A stretch of DNA of 64,000 nucleotides, from assembly GCF_036850765.1 (NCBI RefSeq), contig NC_089495.1, positions 28,736,875-28,800,874 on the forward strand. The letters run 5' to 3'. This stretch comes from Saccopteryx bilineata (lineage: Eukaryota; Chordata; Mammalia; Chiroptera; Emballonuridae). Made by a program: the position numbers and the translations under genes. Below, piece after piece: positions 1 through 12,766 of this stretch. The notes under the pieces were generated by a model. That model saw only the letters and a program-made list of their open reading frames with translations, was not told where the DNA came from and ran no database searches. Position 1 is the first letter of the stretch. Every line of letters begins with the position of its first letter.

Positions 1-2460
1 GAGCAGAGATTCCATTCTGAAGAGAAAATCCTTGCTGGGTCAAGGCCGCTTTTGCATAATTCTATTATCACCAAGAAGAAGAGAAATAATCATATTAGGT
101 GTCTGCTGTACTTCTCACTGTCGTTTGGCTTACCTTACTTTTGAAGTCAGACAGGTTTAAATGTTTGTGTGAGTGGGTTATTCAGAAGGTGCCTGATCAA
201 TAAGGCAGGTGCTGCCAGAGCCAAGCAGGAAAGTTTTTTGATGTTGACAATGACATACATTCTTGTGCAGAAAGGAGTAATCCATTCAGTCACAGTTAAG
301 AAAGAAAAAGTTATATGTATGTTGCTTTGGGGAACAGAGGCAGTGCTATCTGGAAGCATGGCCTCCAGGCAGGCCAGCTTCTGGGTATCAGAGCAATGGT
401 GGGTCACCCAGGAGCAAAGGCAGCCCTTTATTGAGCCTCCCTGGCCTCTGAGTGGGAAAGGGTGTATTTGCATGCACAGCCACAAAGGGCTGCTTTCAGT
501 GTTGACTCCACCTCACCTTGCTTACAGATCCTGGGCATCATCACATCAACCAATATCCAGTTAATGCCTGCCATTGCCTCTCCCTGAAGGCCAGCACAGT
601 CTATAGCAAAGCCCGTGCTCATTCAGGGCTCTGCTGATTCCAGGTCAGGCTTATAAGAAACCTTACCCACACTGAAACACAAGTGGCCAAAGAAATACTT
701 TTTTTTTTACCTGTCTCCCACCATAGAGATATATCCAGTATAAAGAACGATAGCAAGAGCTGTGGTCTTGTGAGAGTCAGCTATGAGCATTTCTTCCCAA
801 CTCCAGTGGTCTTACTAGCTTTAAATGGACTATAATTTTTATTTGCACCATGGAAACCAGTAAACTCCACAAATAATGTTTTTGGTGGTTTGTTATATTT
901 TAATTTTTGAGAATTTATTAAACATTTACTAGCACAACATTGGGTGAGGTGCAGGGGAAAGATAGAGAGGTTCTGGAATTCAAAGTCCCTAATTACCCTC
1001 TCTATCCTCTTCTCTGGTGACTGCTTAGATAGCTCAGCTGAACCTTTTCCCTATAGTCTGACAACCACTGCAGGCCATAGCCAGCCACAGGTTTTGTGTG
1101 TGCTTTTGTTTTTAAGCAGATTTGTATTTTAGAAAGATAAATCAGGCCACAATGTGTTGGATAGACTGAAAGGGTATAAAATCAGAGATAATATTAAAGG
1201 CATAGAAATCAGATGGTAATCTAACTGCCTTTGTCCAAATAAAAGACAACGAGGCTTGAACTTAGGCAAGAGCAGTAGGAATGGAGAAGAGAAAAGAGAT
1301 ATAGTACATGTTAGAGAAATAGAGATCACAGGACATACTGATTGACTGGGTGTCAGGGTGAGAGAAAGAAAAGACTAGATGATTATACTCAAGTTTCACA
1401 TGACATTGCCATTCACCAAGACAGAAGGATTTGTATATTTAGGTGGAAATTTTACAACTTACATTTAGAGCAAGTTGAGATGCCTGTGGGGCAGGTAGAT
1501 GGGGCACTGAAGGTCACAGGAGCAGAGTTGACCAGAATGCATTTTGAAAGACAGCAGATGGCAGTAAATGACAGCAGGTGATAAGCAGGGATCATTTGGG
1601 GATGGCATAAAGTGAGAAGTGGACTAAGGAAGAAACATGCATGGAAAATATGATATATAAGGCACATGCAGATAAATTAGGGTCAGCAGAGGACAAGGGA
1701 AGGGTTGGTCAGTTAAGTACCAGAGAAGTAGGAGAGAAGCAGTGGAATAGTAGGGGAGAAACAGAAAAGAGTTAGAGAATTGGATAGCCATTAATGTAAA
1801 ATATGAGTCAAGACCAAGAAAGAAGAAATCAAACAAATAACGCATTAGGTTTAGCTGAAGATATGTAGGACCTTTTACCAGATCAGTTTCTGATAGCTCA
1901 GGGGAAGAAAGAGCTGAACTGAAGGTGTCTGAAGATCAGTGAACAGAAGGTGGAAATAATAGAAAACAAGTGAAGAAACACAAATTCAAAGTTTAGAAGG
2001 TAAGAAAAGGTGCAAGGCGATGCAGGGTCAAAGGAGGACTTTATTTTTGAAATGGACATCAGACTTGATCAAATTTTATGCTATGTGGAAAGGACCAATC
2101 AAGGTGAAGTTGCCAATTTGGGAAGAAGAAAGCGAATCAGAGATGTGATAAGGTCATAGACGAAACAGGAGGATCAGTCAAGAGCACAAGTGAAAGGAAT
2201 GGCCTTAAGAACAGAAATAATAGTTCCTCCTACAAGACCAGAAGGATGGGGATAAGAATAATTGCAAATATGGATTTTTAATTGCTGGAAATTGAGAAAG
2301 CTTAAACCTTATGTTCTCAGTTTTGTTTTGTTTTTCTTGAAATTCTGAAAAGTTTAAGGAGAGTGGTAGAAGTCTGAAATAAGAAACATGGGGAATGGGA
2401 GAGGGCATAACACTCATTTTAAGCCAATATAACTTATTTTTATTCAATGTCTAAAATAAA
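1..2460. other. Non-genic stretch, no recognisable feature
   Basis: No ORF here looks coding: all are short and lack any domain. The purine-rich part at about 1,180-2,200 reads like decayed interspersed repeat on the plus strand, but I cannot name it. Nothing else stands out. Confidence 0.5.
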
Positions 2461-2462
2461 TG

Positions 2463-2808
2463 TGAGAGGAGGGGAGGCAGAGACAGATTTCCACATGCAC
2501 CCCAACTGGGATCCACCTGGCAACCCCACAAGGAGGCAATGTTCTTCCCATCTGGGACATTGCTCTGTTGCTTAACAACCAAACTCCTCTTAGCACCTGA
2601 GGCAAAGGCCATGGAGCCATCCTTAGTGCCCAGGACCAACTTGCTCCAATAGAGCCATGGCTGTAGGAGGGGAAGAGAGAGAGAGAAGAGGGGGGGAGGG
2701 ATGGAGAAGCAGATGGGCACTTCTCCTGTGTTCTCTGACCAGGAATAGAACCCAGGACATCCTAACACCAGGCCAATGCTCTACCACTAAGCCAACCAGC
2801 CAGAGCCC
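2463..2808 (-). repeat. tRNA-derived bat SINE (long type), minus strand
   Basis: The reverse complement begins with a tRNA-like head (GCTCTGGCTGG..., A box and B box both recognisable, ending about 2,710) followed by the C/T-rich 'ttctctctctctcttcccc' body and the 'gccatggctctattggagca' block shared with the copies at 3,273, 31,173, 37,775 and 58,800. It is more diverged than those copies, and no clear target duplication was found. Confidence 0.8.
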
Positions 2809-2810
2809 AA

Positions 2811-3258
2811 TATTACATTCTAATGCTTTTATACACAGACATAATTTGATTGATGTGTTTTGTTGTTGTTTATTTTATGCCCCTCCCCCATGGCATCGGT
2901 ACTATCACAGACATAATAGCACATCACATCTCACATTGCATACTATTGCTCCTTTGATTACCTGTCTTTTCATCTAGCATGAAACCCAGATAAGGTAGAA
3001 ACACTGCTTCTAACCTAACAGAGTGCCTAAAGTAGAATGGGTGATTAACAAATATTTGTTGACTAGAAGAATGATTGAGTAAATGAGTAGATGTCTGAAT
3101 TCACTCAGTCCTCCCAACGAAACTGTAAACCCCACTATATCTTAAATTTGGTCAAATTACTCAGCATGTTCAGTACATAGGGGCTGCACAATCAGAACAA
3201 AGTAAAACGAATAGATCAAAATGTTGACATGAAAATCAAGAAGTGTATTCCAGTGAAG
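2811..3258. other. Non-genic spacer
   Basis: Unique-looking AT-rich DNA between two SINEs; no gene or repeat recognised. Confidence 0.4.
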
Positions 3259-3270
3259 AAGATGTGATAA

Positions 3271-3650
3271 TGGCCCTGGCTGGTTAGCTCAGCGGTAGAG
3301 CGTCGGCCTGGCGTGCAGAAGTCCCAGGTTCGATCCCCGGCCAGGGCACACAGGAGAGGTGCCCATTTGCTTCTCCACCCCTCCCCCTCTCCTTCTTCTC
3401 TGTCTCTCTCTTCCCCTCCCGCAGCGAGGCTCCATTGGAGCAAAGATGGCCCGGGCGCTGGGGATGGCTCTGTGGCCTCTGCCTCAGGCGCTAGAGTGGC
3501 TCTGGATGCAACAGAGTGATGCCCCAGAGGGGCAAAGCATCGCCCCCTGGTGGGCATGCCAGGTGGATCCCAGTCAGGCGCATGCGGGAGTCTATCTGAC
3601 TGCCTCCCCGTTTCCAGCTTCGGAAAAATGAAAAAAAAAAAAAAAAAAGA
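3271..3650 (+). repeat. tRNA-derived bat SINE (long type) with target duplication
   Basis: The head 'ggccctggctggttagctca' carries intact pol III A-box (tagctcagcggtagagcg) and B-box (ggttcgatccc) motifs. It is followed by the C/T-rich body, the 'tccattggagcaaagatgg' block, and an oligo(A) tail at about 3,628-3,648. A roughly 12-bp direct repeat (aagatgtgataa) flanks it at about 3,259-3,270 and 3,648-3,658, so the insertion boundaries are secure. Little decay suggests a relatively young copy. Confidence 0.92.
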
Positions 3651-3660
3651 TGTGATAAGA

Positions 3661-4790
3661 TGCTAGAGATATGTAATTTTCCTGTATAAGAAAATACACC
3701 TAGCTAAACATGTACAGAAAAATACAGCTATCTTCCTATTCACAATAGCTTCCAGTTATTAATTTTCCCCCTAGTTTTAGGGACAGTATCCTTTGATCAT
3801 CCCAGTGCCTAGTATTTTCCATTTCTTCATGGAATCGACAGGTCGTGCACAACGATTACTGACGTACCTCACCCAGTCTATCCTCTGACTTCTTGAACTG
3901 TGACCCCTGTGGTCTGAAGACTGAGGTTCAGCGAAGGTAACCAGAGAGTGTCAGATGTGTCCCTGCATTGTCATTTCTGTAGCCCTAAAACTGTGTTCCC
4001 AGTTGCCAGCCCTCTGTACTGATAGACAGAGAAACCCTTCAGGCAGGCAATGAAAGGCAGCTCCTCCCTGCCTTGCTCCGAGATGTCCCATAGCAAATGA
4101 GATTGGCAGGGAAATGTCTTAATACAGTGTGTTGTTTAGCATAATTGATGTTCAGATGCAGCGCTGGTAGAAACAAGCCCAGTTAATTGGTCTCTCAACC
4201 TACATTAGCTCTTGAATTGCAGCCAATTAGGCAGGAGCCAGAGGGCCCTTTGCTTGGCCGTTAGAGCCCCCCACACTGGGCCGAGGAAGGTGCTGGCAGC
4301 CAGGCAGCGGACCTGGTATGAATGACTGCAATGGGCTGCGTGTGCAGCTGCACCGCAGCCGGAGACATCTGTCCATTCAGGAATGCGAGACCTTAAGCAA
4401 CCGGTCTTAAGGATGATAAAAGTAAGGGAATGTTCAGGAGAGAGAAATCTGGGGCTTTTCCAAAGGATGACGCGCTAGAGGGATCTTTGAAGATTATATA
4501 GATTTGAAGGTTATACACCTAATATTAGTCCTAGAGCAAGATTCTAATGAACTAAGACCCCGTCACTGCTCCCTGAGACTCTGTTTTTGGAATGCCCTGG
4601 ACGTAGAAAGGAAGGACGTATTTCAAGGAGACACTGCAGGGTTGCTGCTCAAAGCGAGTGGCTCGGAGCAGCAGCACCACCGCCAGCTGGTGAGGAACGC
4701 AGGTCTCAGGCGCGCCTGTGACTCGCTGCACCAGACCCGGCATTGGACAAGATCCCCAGCTGTTCTATCTGCCTGTTGAGTCTGAGAAGC
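3661..4790. other. Non-genic stretch with a possible conserved regulatory block (4,040-4,400)
   Basis: Between about 4,040 and 4,400 the sequence loses repeat character and shows clustered homeodomain-type cores (ttaattgg, gcagccaattagg, cataattgatg) and CAGCTG/CAGCTGC E-box-like sites. Short ORFs at 4,504-4,779 show no domain. Function as an enhancer is inference only. Confidence 0.3.
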
Positions 4791-4800
4791 AACCCCCTAG

Positions 4801-4974
4801 GCCAAAAGTCAGCAAACACATTTCATGAGAACACAGCATGTCCTTTCATTTGCCTCTTGATTATTCTGCTTTCACACTATGGCGGCAGGGTGGAGTAGTT
4901 GCCATGGACCTTGTGACCCACAAGCCTAAAATATCACCCTCTGGCTCTTTGCAGAAAGAGTTGGCCAACCCCTG
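4801..4974 (+). mobile_element. Decayed hAT (Charlie-like) non-autonomous DNA transposon
   Basis: Begins near 'ccaaaagtcagcaaac' and ends 'gagttggccaacccctg', the diverged inverted ends of the Charlie-type family also seen better preserved at 8,377-8,702 (internal 'gcctaaaatat', 'ggtggagtagttgc'). Flanked by similar ctagg-like octamers. Short and internally deleted relative to the 8.4 kb copy. Confidence 0.6.
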
Positions 4975-5769
4975 CTCTAGGCAGACGTCTCAGTAACCGA
5001 CCCGTGTGATTGTGATTAACATTTCCGGTAGTCCTCAGAGGGCAGGTGAGTACCAGGTGTTTAATTGGCTGTTGAAAGGTGGTCGTGGACCTTGTGGACA
5101 GAGAGTGCAAAAATGTCCGAGGATAATGATCTCAATTGTAGGGGCGCAGGAGGGTCTACGTTTATACAGACTCCAGCAAAAGTTGGCAGAAACTTGGAAT
5201 TTTCTGCCACCGTGACGGAGCCAAATGGTCTGGAGGGTCCCTTCCCTCTCTCATTCACTTGGAAAATAAAGAGACAATGATGACCTGGCACCCGCAATAA
5301 AACAACTGCCACATTTCTGTGTTGCATCCTTGGTAGCATATGTATTGTGACTGGAAGTATTAACTTTTTTTCCAAATATACCAAAAGGTTTGACTTTATG
5401 CCAGTGTTTGGGGATCATTTTATATCCAGTGAGTCACCTAAAGACACTACATGCTCTTCCTCCTGTTTCCACCAGGGTGGAATGGTGAAACAGGTGCGAG
5501 CGCTCTGCTTAACATATGGCGAAGGCTTGTTGAGAATCCGCACCTCTGCGTGTGTGCCATAAAGAGAGCTGAGGAGAGAACCCCGTCAAGGACCGTGGTG
5601 ACTGACGGTGAGGAAGGGGCCTGCTACACCGACATTTCTGAAATTGCCGAGATATTTTGATAGGAGTTCCTGGCCTCGAGCTCCTAAACTTGCACTTGCA
5701 TGAGTATTAAAGAAGCACCTCCTTGTATTTTTTAATCCCTTGCTTTTTTTCTAAGCGTGTGCTTCCCAA
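4975..5769. other. Non-genic stretch
   Basis: Holds several overlapping ORFs of 69-107 codons on both strands, none with a recognisable domain. The plus-strand ORF 5,065-5,280 (71 codons) is followed by two AATAAA-like hexamers (about 5,265 and 5,297), but nothing else supports a gene. Confidence 0.35.
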
Positions 5770-5774
5770 GTCTG

Positions 5775-5776
<2 letters not shown>

Positions 5777-5832
<56 letters not shown>
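5777..5832 (+). repeat. Compound microsatellite (TC)n(AC)n
   Basis: A run of TC dinucleotides switches directly into an AC run of about 20 units. The leucine/serine/threonine-histidine ORFs here are products of the repeat and are not genes. Confidence 0.95.
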
Positions 5833-5834
<2 letters not shown>

Positions 5835-5835
5835 C

Positions 5836-8376
5836 AACAAAAGCCAGTCTGCAGCCTCAGACTCCAGACGCACGCATCAATCATAATCGCAGCACTGCCA
5901 GCAGTCATGTAACTGCTTAAAGACCTCAACAGCCTTCTGGCACTTAAAGGGAAAAAAAATCATCTAATTAATCACAGGTGAAACAGCTTGGACTGTCTCT
6001 AAAAGCCCCTGAATTTACTGCCAAGCTTTGATGCTAATTTTCTTCCTAAGTAACCCCCTAAAGAAATTTACGATTAGGTAATTAAAGTGATGAATAAAGA
6101 GATACTTAGGTGGAGGGAAATGAGGAGGGAAAAGTCTATGCTTCCATCCTGCAATCAAGGCATCTGGGCAGGCATCATTTGTGAACCCCAACTTCAAGGT
6201 CCCCAAGTGGCTTTGTCCCAAAGAATATTTTAAAAAATGAACATTTGAAAGACCAAAACAAGGCATATAAATGAAGTTGGGAGCAGGTCACCTGCCAGAG
6301 CCTGTAAGACAGGAAAGGAGATCTACCTTCTGCCTGATCGTCTGGACTTTGTTTATCACGCCACAGTTTGTGTCCTATGGGGAGGTTGGTGGTGGCTCCT
6401 CTCTGGGAGCTGATTGGTCAGCATCACTGGGTTTGATTTAAAGTTCTCACCTTCCTCATCTCCTCCATGTCTCTGCTGGGGATAGATCCTAGATTTCCGG
6501 GTTTAATTGGCTGGAAAGAAGTTGTTCTGATCTTTTATTCAGGAAGTGTTCAGGGGCTTTTGGTTTTATCATCCCAGCCCTGACCCTTGCCTCTGTCTGA
6601 CACTCAGTATTGGAAAACTCCAGGATTGGGAGCTTTAGTTAATTGGCTATTCTAGTTTTCAGCATTAAACAGAAATGCTCTCCATTTCAATGATGAATCA
6701 AACAAGATCCCGCTGAACTCCCAAGTGCCCAGAGCGCCAACCATTACTGAAAAATCTTGCTAGCAACTATTTTTTTGTCTTAATAAATATAGTATAGTAA
6801 GTAGACTGCTTTTTCAAATAATCCAGAATCTTCCATTTTTGGTTGAAAAGCTCTTTGCTCTGATTTATATCTACCTTCAAGATAGTTTATGAGCTTTTTG
6901 AAAGCACAGATCAGAGCAAGCCTCCAGCTTGTTTCTTTACCAATTCTAGCAGAGTGAGTACTAATAATTTGTTATTGCTTGCTTGTATCATAGGTTTATT
7001 TAAAGGATGTATAAGAGATTATACTAAATAAGTACTAAATCAAAGATGCTCCTGGAAAATTTAGTTTTTAGTTTTTTTTTAACTAAGTTACTATATGAAC
7101 TTATTTGCTAGCTTATTTTTTCCCTCCTGAAACAATACAGTGGGGGGAAAAAAGTAGAATCAAAGTTTTGATTTCAAAGCAAGGTCAGAGATTTTAAAGT
7201 CTTAAGCTTCATTTCAGAGCTGAGGGAGGAACTGAGGCTCAGAGAGGTCAACTGATTTGGCAAAGATGCACAGCCACTCGATAGGCAGTTAGATTACAGA
7301 AGCAAGACTTATTTCACTTGTAAACTGCTCTGCTACTTACCAGCCATGAACTGTGATAAACTTCTTGTCTTCTGAGCATCCTTCTTCTGACTTACAAGAT
7401 GAAACCAATACTATTCATGAGTTATAGTAAGTATTCAATGCACTCGTTGGGTAAGATGCTCAGTATTGTACAAACACTAAAAAAAAATACTTAGTTCTTA
7501 TTAGTTTTATTTATTTTCAAGTATTATGTATTCATTATAATTTCATTTTTATTGAATAGATTCTTTCTTATTGTTCACAATTTCTTACTGCCTGCTAAGG
7601 AAGATATAGGGTCATAGTCAGACATGGCCCTTCGCTTGCTCAGGGCCAGAGGGGTGTGAATGCCCCTGTTTGGGGAGCTGGACCAGAGCTCACTTGCTCA
7701 GTATAAGAAATATCCACACATTTGAGAGTCTTCTCTTTCAGATCTCACCTTCTTCCTGGACAACACAGAATGATATGAATTTTGAGTCTCATTCCCCCGG
7801 AGAAGACAATTTCAGGACAGGAGTAAACTTCAGAAGAGAGGTGGAGGGTGGGAACGGGGGTCCTTCAGGGATTCGGGTTCCTTGCGGATTTTCCTGAATC
7901 GGCCAGCAGTGAAGGTCGCTGCCTACTCAGCCCCGTCTCCATGGTCTGCTCCCGAGTCCTAAGAGCCACAGTGCCTTCTTCTTCTCTGAGCCTTTATCTA
8001 AAAGGCCAGGAAAGTTGGAGAATCCTGCCAAATAGGAATTAAAAATGACAAAACAGCTGATTAGATCTGAGGTGACAAGAATGAGAAATAAAAGCCATTA
8101 GAGCCCATTTGCAACGTGCCCTCAACGAGTCAGGTTTCAAGGTGTTCCTGTGCAGATTATTAATGGCATGACAGTGTTTTCCGCACGGGAATCAGGTACA
8201 TGAAATAGTACCAGTGCACACACACTGCTTTCTGGATGGGAAGAGGGCCCTGCCTTCATTCATTTACTTTCACTGATTTGAAGAGACGCCCTAATTTGGC
8301 TGTCAGGGTGAGCACTTGTATAAGCACCCAGTGCTTAGAGGAACAGATTTCCACAGTAAATAGTTTTCTTCTATAG
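5836..8376. other. Non-genic stretch with a MIR-like fragment
   Basis: At about 7,205-7,290 the motif 'aactgaggctcagagaggtc' and the following 'gcacagccactcgatag' match the core of mammal-wide MIR SINEs. About 8,040-8,340 looks unique and might be conserved non-coding sequence (gattattaatggcatgacag). No coding region recognised. Confidence 0.4.
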
Positions 8377-8702
8377 CAGGGGTCAGCCAACTATGGCTTG
8401 TGAGCTAAACCTGGTCAGCTGCCTTAGTTTTGTATGGCCAACAAGCAAAGAATGGTTTTTCTATTTTAAAATGGTTTTCAAAAAAATCAAAAGAAGAATA
8501 TGTTATGACATGTGGACATTTTATGAAGTCCAACTGCCAGTGTCCATAAATAAACTTCTTCACACTCATTTGTTTTCATATACTCCATGATGGCCGCTGT
8601 GCTGCACCAGCAGAACTGAGTGGTTATGACAGAGACTGAGTGGCCCAGGAGCCGAAGCTATTTGCTATCTAGACATTTACAGAGAAGGTTTGCCAGCCCC
8701 TG
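8377..8702 (+). mobile_element. hAT (Charlie-like) non-autonomous transposon with 8-bp target duplication
   Basis: Terminal inverted repeats caggggtcagccaact and aggtttgccagcccctg bound a 326-bp element. Flanking octamers ttctatag (8,369-8,376) and ttttatag (8,703-8,710) match at 7 of 8 positions, the hAT signature. No transposase ORF; internally it resembles an ancient mammal-wide Charlie MITE. Confidence 0.8.
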
Positions 8703-11700
8703 TTTTATAGGATTTCTCAGCCAAAATACTTTCCTTTGCAAAAAAGAAAAGTAGTTACAACTTATTCAAATATCATAATGGGTTTCTATAGAAGAATATC
8801 GCCTCATATTAAAGTCACAGCATGGAAATTCATTTATCCACTGTTCCCAGGGATAACTATCCAACTCCAAGAGCATCAAGTTTTAGGTTTTGTAAAATGT
8901 CATTGAAGTTGAGGTCCATGTGGCCATTGAGACACATGAGAAGGCAGTTGTTACAAAGGCAATGTGTCTTATTTTTTCTGAAGTCACCCTAGGCTATTGA
9001 TCAGAAATCCTTAGAGTTGGTGCCTTCCCATTTTACCTTCACCCATAGAGATAAGTGAAAGCCAAGAGAAGACCTAATTAGTTTTGTATCCGCCTCTGAG
9101 TCATCATGGGTCCCTGTCTCATTCCTATGTTTGGACTCTTTTTCTTTTGCAAAGTTCTATGTAATTTTCTTTCCCCCTTCAGTTTAGTCATGGCCCTCAA
9201 CTGGTACAATCATTTGTGTCCAAGACTCTCATTATCCTGAGTCATAGATTGCTTATAAAGTTCTTTTCCACTCAGCTTTTATAAGTGAGAGCCAATGGGG
9301 TGATGTTGCGATGGAGAACACTGTTGCTGTGTGATGGAGAGAATGAATAAAGACTGCCGGTGGAGAGCTGCAGTGGGACTAGCCTGGGAGCCTCCGTCCC
9401 ACATCATCACAGGGTCAGTCAGGAAGTCAGTCCTTCATTTACAGACATGCTCAGGAGAGCTGCTAGGTGCCAGTGGCCAAGGCTGTATCATCCAGCAGGA
9501 CAGATGCACACACATTCATAACTAAAGCAGGGAAAGACAAAACACATCAAAGAGAAGAGGCAAACAAAACAAAGGGGCACTGGGGACACGCCCTCGGACA
9601 ACTTAACGGAACAGGTGGCATTGGAACTGAGACAAAAAGAACGGTTGGATTGCACTGGTCGGAGAAGGGAATTGGTGGAATGTTCGCGGTGAGAAAATCA
9701 TTAAAAATGGAGTTAATACCTTCAAAATTATGGGTGGCAGAGCCAGTCTCTGGATCACCTAATTGAACCCGCTTTCACAAAAATAAAGAATAGATAGAGC
9801 ACCTTTACAAATGTTCAGTAGCCCGAGGAAGGAAGCTTTATAGTTTAGAGTTTTTAAACCTAAAATGCTTCTTGGGTAGCCCGATGTTTGGTGAGGTGGC
9901 CAAAGGAAAATGAGAGGGACTTTTAATCCTGCTCTTTTATCAGAAGAAATCAACTTTGGGCACACAATCTCCTTCCTGGACTGATGCAATTACAACAGCC
10001 TCGGTTTTAGGGCCCCTTCGCAGGATCAATAATCTCTGGGTAGAGTTAGGGAGTGCTGGTCTAGTGCCACCCACGAGAACCCTGAGCCAAATGCAGGCGC
10101 GGGGTCACTGAGATTACTCTTTTCCCTCTTTAGTTTTTAGAGGTTCTTTCTCGTAGATCTTCACGGTATTTTTCTTCTTTTTTCCATGGTGCAGAATCGC
10201 TCATCTGTGGATACTGTGGTTTCTTTCCGACAAATTTGAAAGGAAAATAAACCCCTCATTTTGTATGGTGACCTCATGAAGTAGATGGTAGGAAAAATGG
10301 GGGGGGGGTTCATTTAAATGACCTCAAAGAGCCTTTTTGTTGTCTCTGAATTTCATTCTTTTAAAAATGCACCCCTGAGTTATAAGCAGTGCCATCAGAT
10401 CCGACTGGACAGAAATTGCGAGACACTCAAGTTAATGATCTTGCAAAAAAAAGTAGGTCATTTTGGAACCTGGCACAAATGGTGTTTGAAAACAGGAAGC
10501 GTGACATAATGGCTGTCTTATGAATAATATCACAGTCCCCTCAGAGTATCGCAAAGAAACAGATGCCCTATGAGCAGAAGGTGCACTGTAGGCAGAGGTC
10601 CCTGTGCCTCCCTCGGGTGGTTGCCAATAGGTAAACTACTGCAGGTGGAAATTTCACCTGACTGGCTCTCTGCAGCTCTGCATATGCCATCCGTGCCCGT
10701 CCTTTGAGAAGTGCGGAGGACTGTTGATGTCAGTGAGTTACATTCAGTTCCTCAGAATAAATTTCCTAATAATTGAGACCTTTGCCAGCGGTCCCACCTG
10801 GTCATCCACTAACAGAAGAGCAGCTTCACAAAGGCGTGGCAGTAAACAGTTCTGCTATTGCCTTCCAAAGGGCCGAAACGAATCTTCCAAGAGGCACAAG
10901 ATCACCTCTAGCCTAGAGAATATCAACAGAGAAAGGCAGACAAGAACAAGCTCTCCATTTATGCACAAATGCATACTTCTATATAGAGAAAGCAGGTACC
11001 CTTCCTCCATCATGTAGCCGGGAATGTATAGTGTTGTGTCATGTAATTATGTTTCAGGAGAAAAAAACCCACTTACTGGCAGTGTACAGTTAAAATGAAA
11101 AGCCTCCTTAACTAAAATAAAGTTTACTCCTGTTGAAACTCAGGAGAGCTCAGAAGCGGAAAAGGTGGCTGCACGTTTCACCAGAGAGACTTCAGGTTTG
11201 AACTCGCCTTTCTCCTCTCCTCCCGACTGCCAGTCATGGGAAGCCTGAAACCCCTTTGACACTCACCGCAGTGATGACAGATCCTCCCCAAAGACTCCAC
11301 AGCCACAAACAAATGCATTGTTCTCCTTGTCAGCCCACTATTGAGAGGTGATCCACAGCAGAGCCGCAATTGGCCTCATTTATTCGTGTTAGCAAGTGCA
11401 ATACTGAAGCTCATTACCCCAAGGAAAGCGAAAGCTGAGAACGAGTTCCTGAAATCAGGCTCCCTGTGGAATCAGAGACCTGTCAGCAAACCTGGGTATG
11501 AATGCACCACCTCCAGCTGGTGACTGAGGGCTGCTTGTTCCACTTCTCAAGTCTGCGCCCACACTTGCCTTGAACAGCCCATTTCTAGAGAGTGCAATTA
11601 TAGAGGTGTTTTAACCCGAGACATGGATATTTGGTTTTCTAATCCAGTTTTCTTTCCATCAGCACAAACTGCCTCCCTATGAAGCAAAAGAACCAAGTGG

Positions 11701-12030
11701 CTATGACTTTTAGGAGCACTTTGACCGTGTGGCCTTCTCAGGCAGAAGTGGCCACTCCAGTGTCTTAATCCCCATTTGGAAGGCATTACCCACTTCAGCA
11801 CTGCAAACAAGATTGCACGCTGCATAAGCACTAGTAGTTCACTGATGTGTCAATCATTCCTTATTCGACTGTGATGTCTTAAAAGACAGAGTCTTCGAGG
11901 ACAAGTATGGGCCAGTGGGGGCATGGGCTTTGGCCTGGCTTCAAAAGCTGACTTTACCGTACGTTCCAATTCAATTCTTAAACCTTCCTAAAACTCAGTT
12001 TTCCTCCCTACACAATAAAGAAAAGAAGTA
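8703..12030. other. Non-genic stretch
   Basis: No gene found. Overlapping ORFs at 9,331-9,525 and 9,467-9,766 and one at 10,724-11,017 lack domains. Around 11,100-11,500 the sequence looks unique and GC-moderate and may include conserved non-coding DNA, but this cannot be tested here. A G9 run lies near 10,302. Confidence 0.35.
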
Positions 12031-12036
12031 AGGAAT

Positions 12037-12766
12037 ATTATGGACTGAATTGTGTCCTACACCTCCCCACACATTCATATGTTGAAGCCCTAACCCCTAG
12101 TACAGCAGAATATGACTATGTTTAAAGATAGACTCTTTAATAGGGTAATTAAAGTTAATCAAGGTCATTACAGTGGGCCCTAATACAATATGACTAGTGT
12201 CCATATAAAAAGAGGAGATTAGGACACAGAGAGGCACAGAAGGAAGCCCATGGAAAAATTCAGGGAAGAAAAGATGGCCATATAAAAGCCAAGGGCACAC
12301 TTCAGAAGAAACATCTCTGCCAACATCTCTCTTAGTCTGTGTGGGCCACTGTAACAAAATTACCATAAACTGGTGACTTAAAAACAACAAAAATTTATTT
12401 CTCATAGCACTGGAGGCTGGAAATTCAAGATCAGGATGCCAATTTGATTGGGTGAGGGCCCTCTTCTGGGTGGCAGACTTCTCCTTGTGTCCTCATATGG
12501 TGGAAGAACTAGGGAGCTCTCTGGAACCTTTCATAAGGGCACTAATCCCATAGGTGAGGGTTTTGTCCTCATGATCTAATCACTTCCCCAAAGCCTACAT
12601 CCTAAGACCGTCACCTTGGGGCTTAAGATTTGAGGATGGAGACACAAATATTCAAACCATACCACATCTTGACCTTGGAATTCTAATCTCCAGAATTGTA
12701 AGAAAATAAATTTCTGTTCTTTAAGCTACCCTGACTGTGCTACTCTGTTATGGCAGCTGCAATATT
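12037..12766 (+). mobile_element. MaLR (MLT1-type) solo LTR, plus strand, interrupted
   Basis: The opening 'tatggactgaattgtgtcc', the middle 'attaggacacagagaggcac' and the closing 'ccagaattgtaagaaaataa', then 'tctgttctttaagctaccc', are the familiar landmarks of MLT1 LTRs (ERVL-MaLR). The element is split at about 12,330 by a second, oppositely oriented LTR and resumes at about 12,666. Its ends are flanked by aatat-like bases. Confidence 0.75.
12331..12665 (-). mobile_element. MaLR (MST/MLT1-type) LTR nested in the MLT1, minus strand
   Basis: Read on the minus strand it carries the standard MaLR blocks ('cttataaaag'-like box degraded, 'gaggacacaaggagaagtc', 'cttgatcttgaatttccagc', 'gagaaataaat'), opposite to the surrounding LTR. 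An acatct-like short repeat flanks it (about 12,323 and 12,664), consistent with integration into the older LTR. Confidence 0.65.

Noticed and set aside
3273..3345. tRNA gene-like sequence with A and B boxes
   Set aside because: It is the head of a SINE with body, A tail and target duplication; the same applies to all tRNA-like matches in the window.
9331..9766. Overlapping 64- and 99-codon ORFs
   Set aside because: Different frames of low-complexity intergenic DNA; no homologous motif, no splice or poly(A) context.
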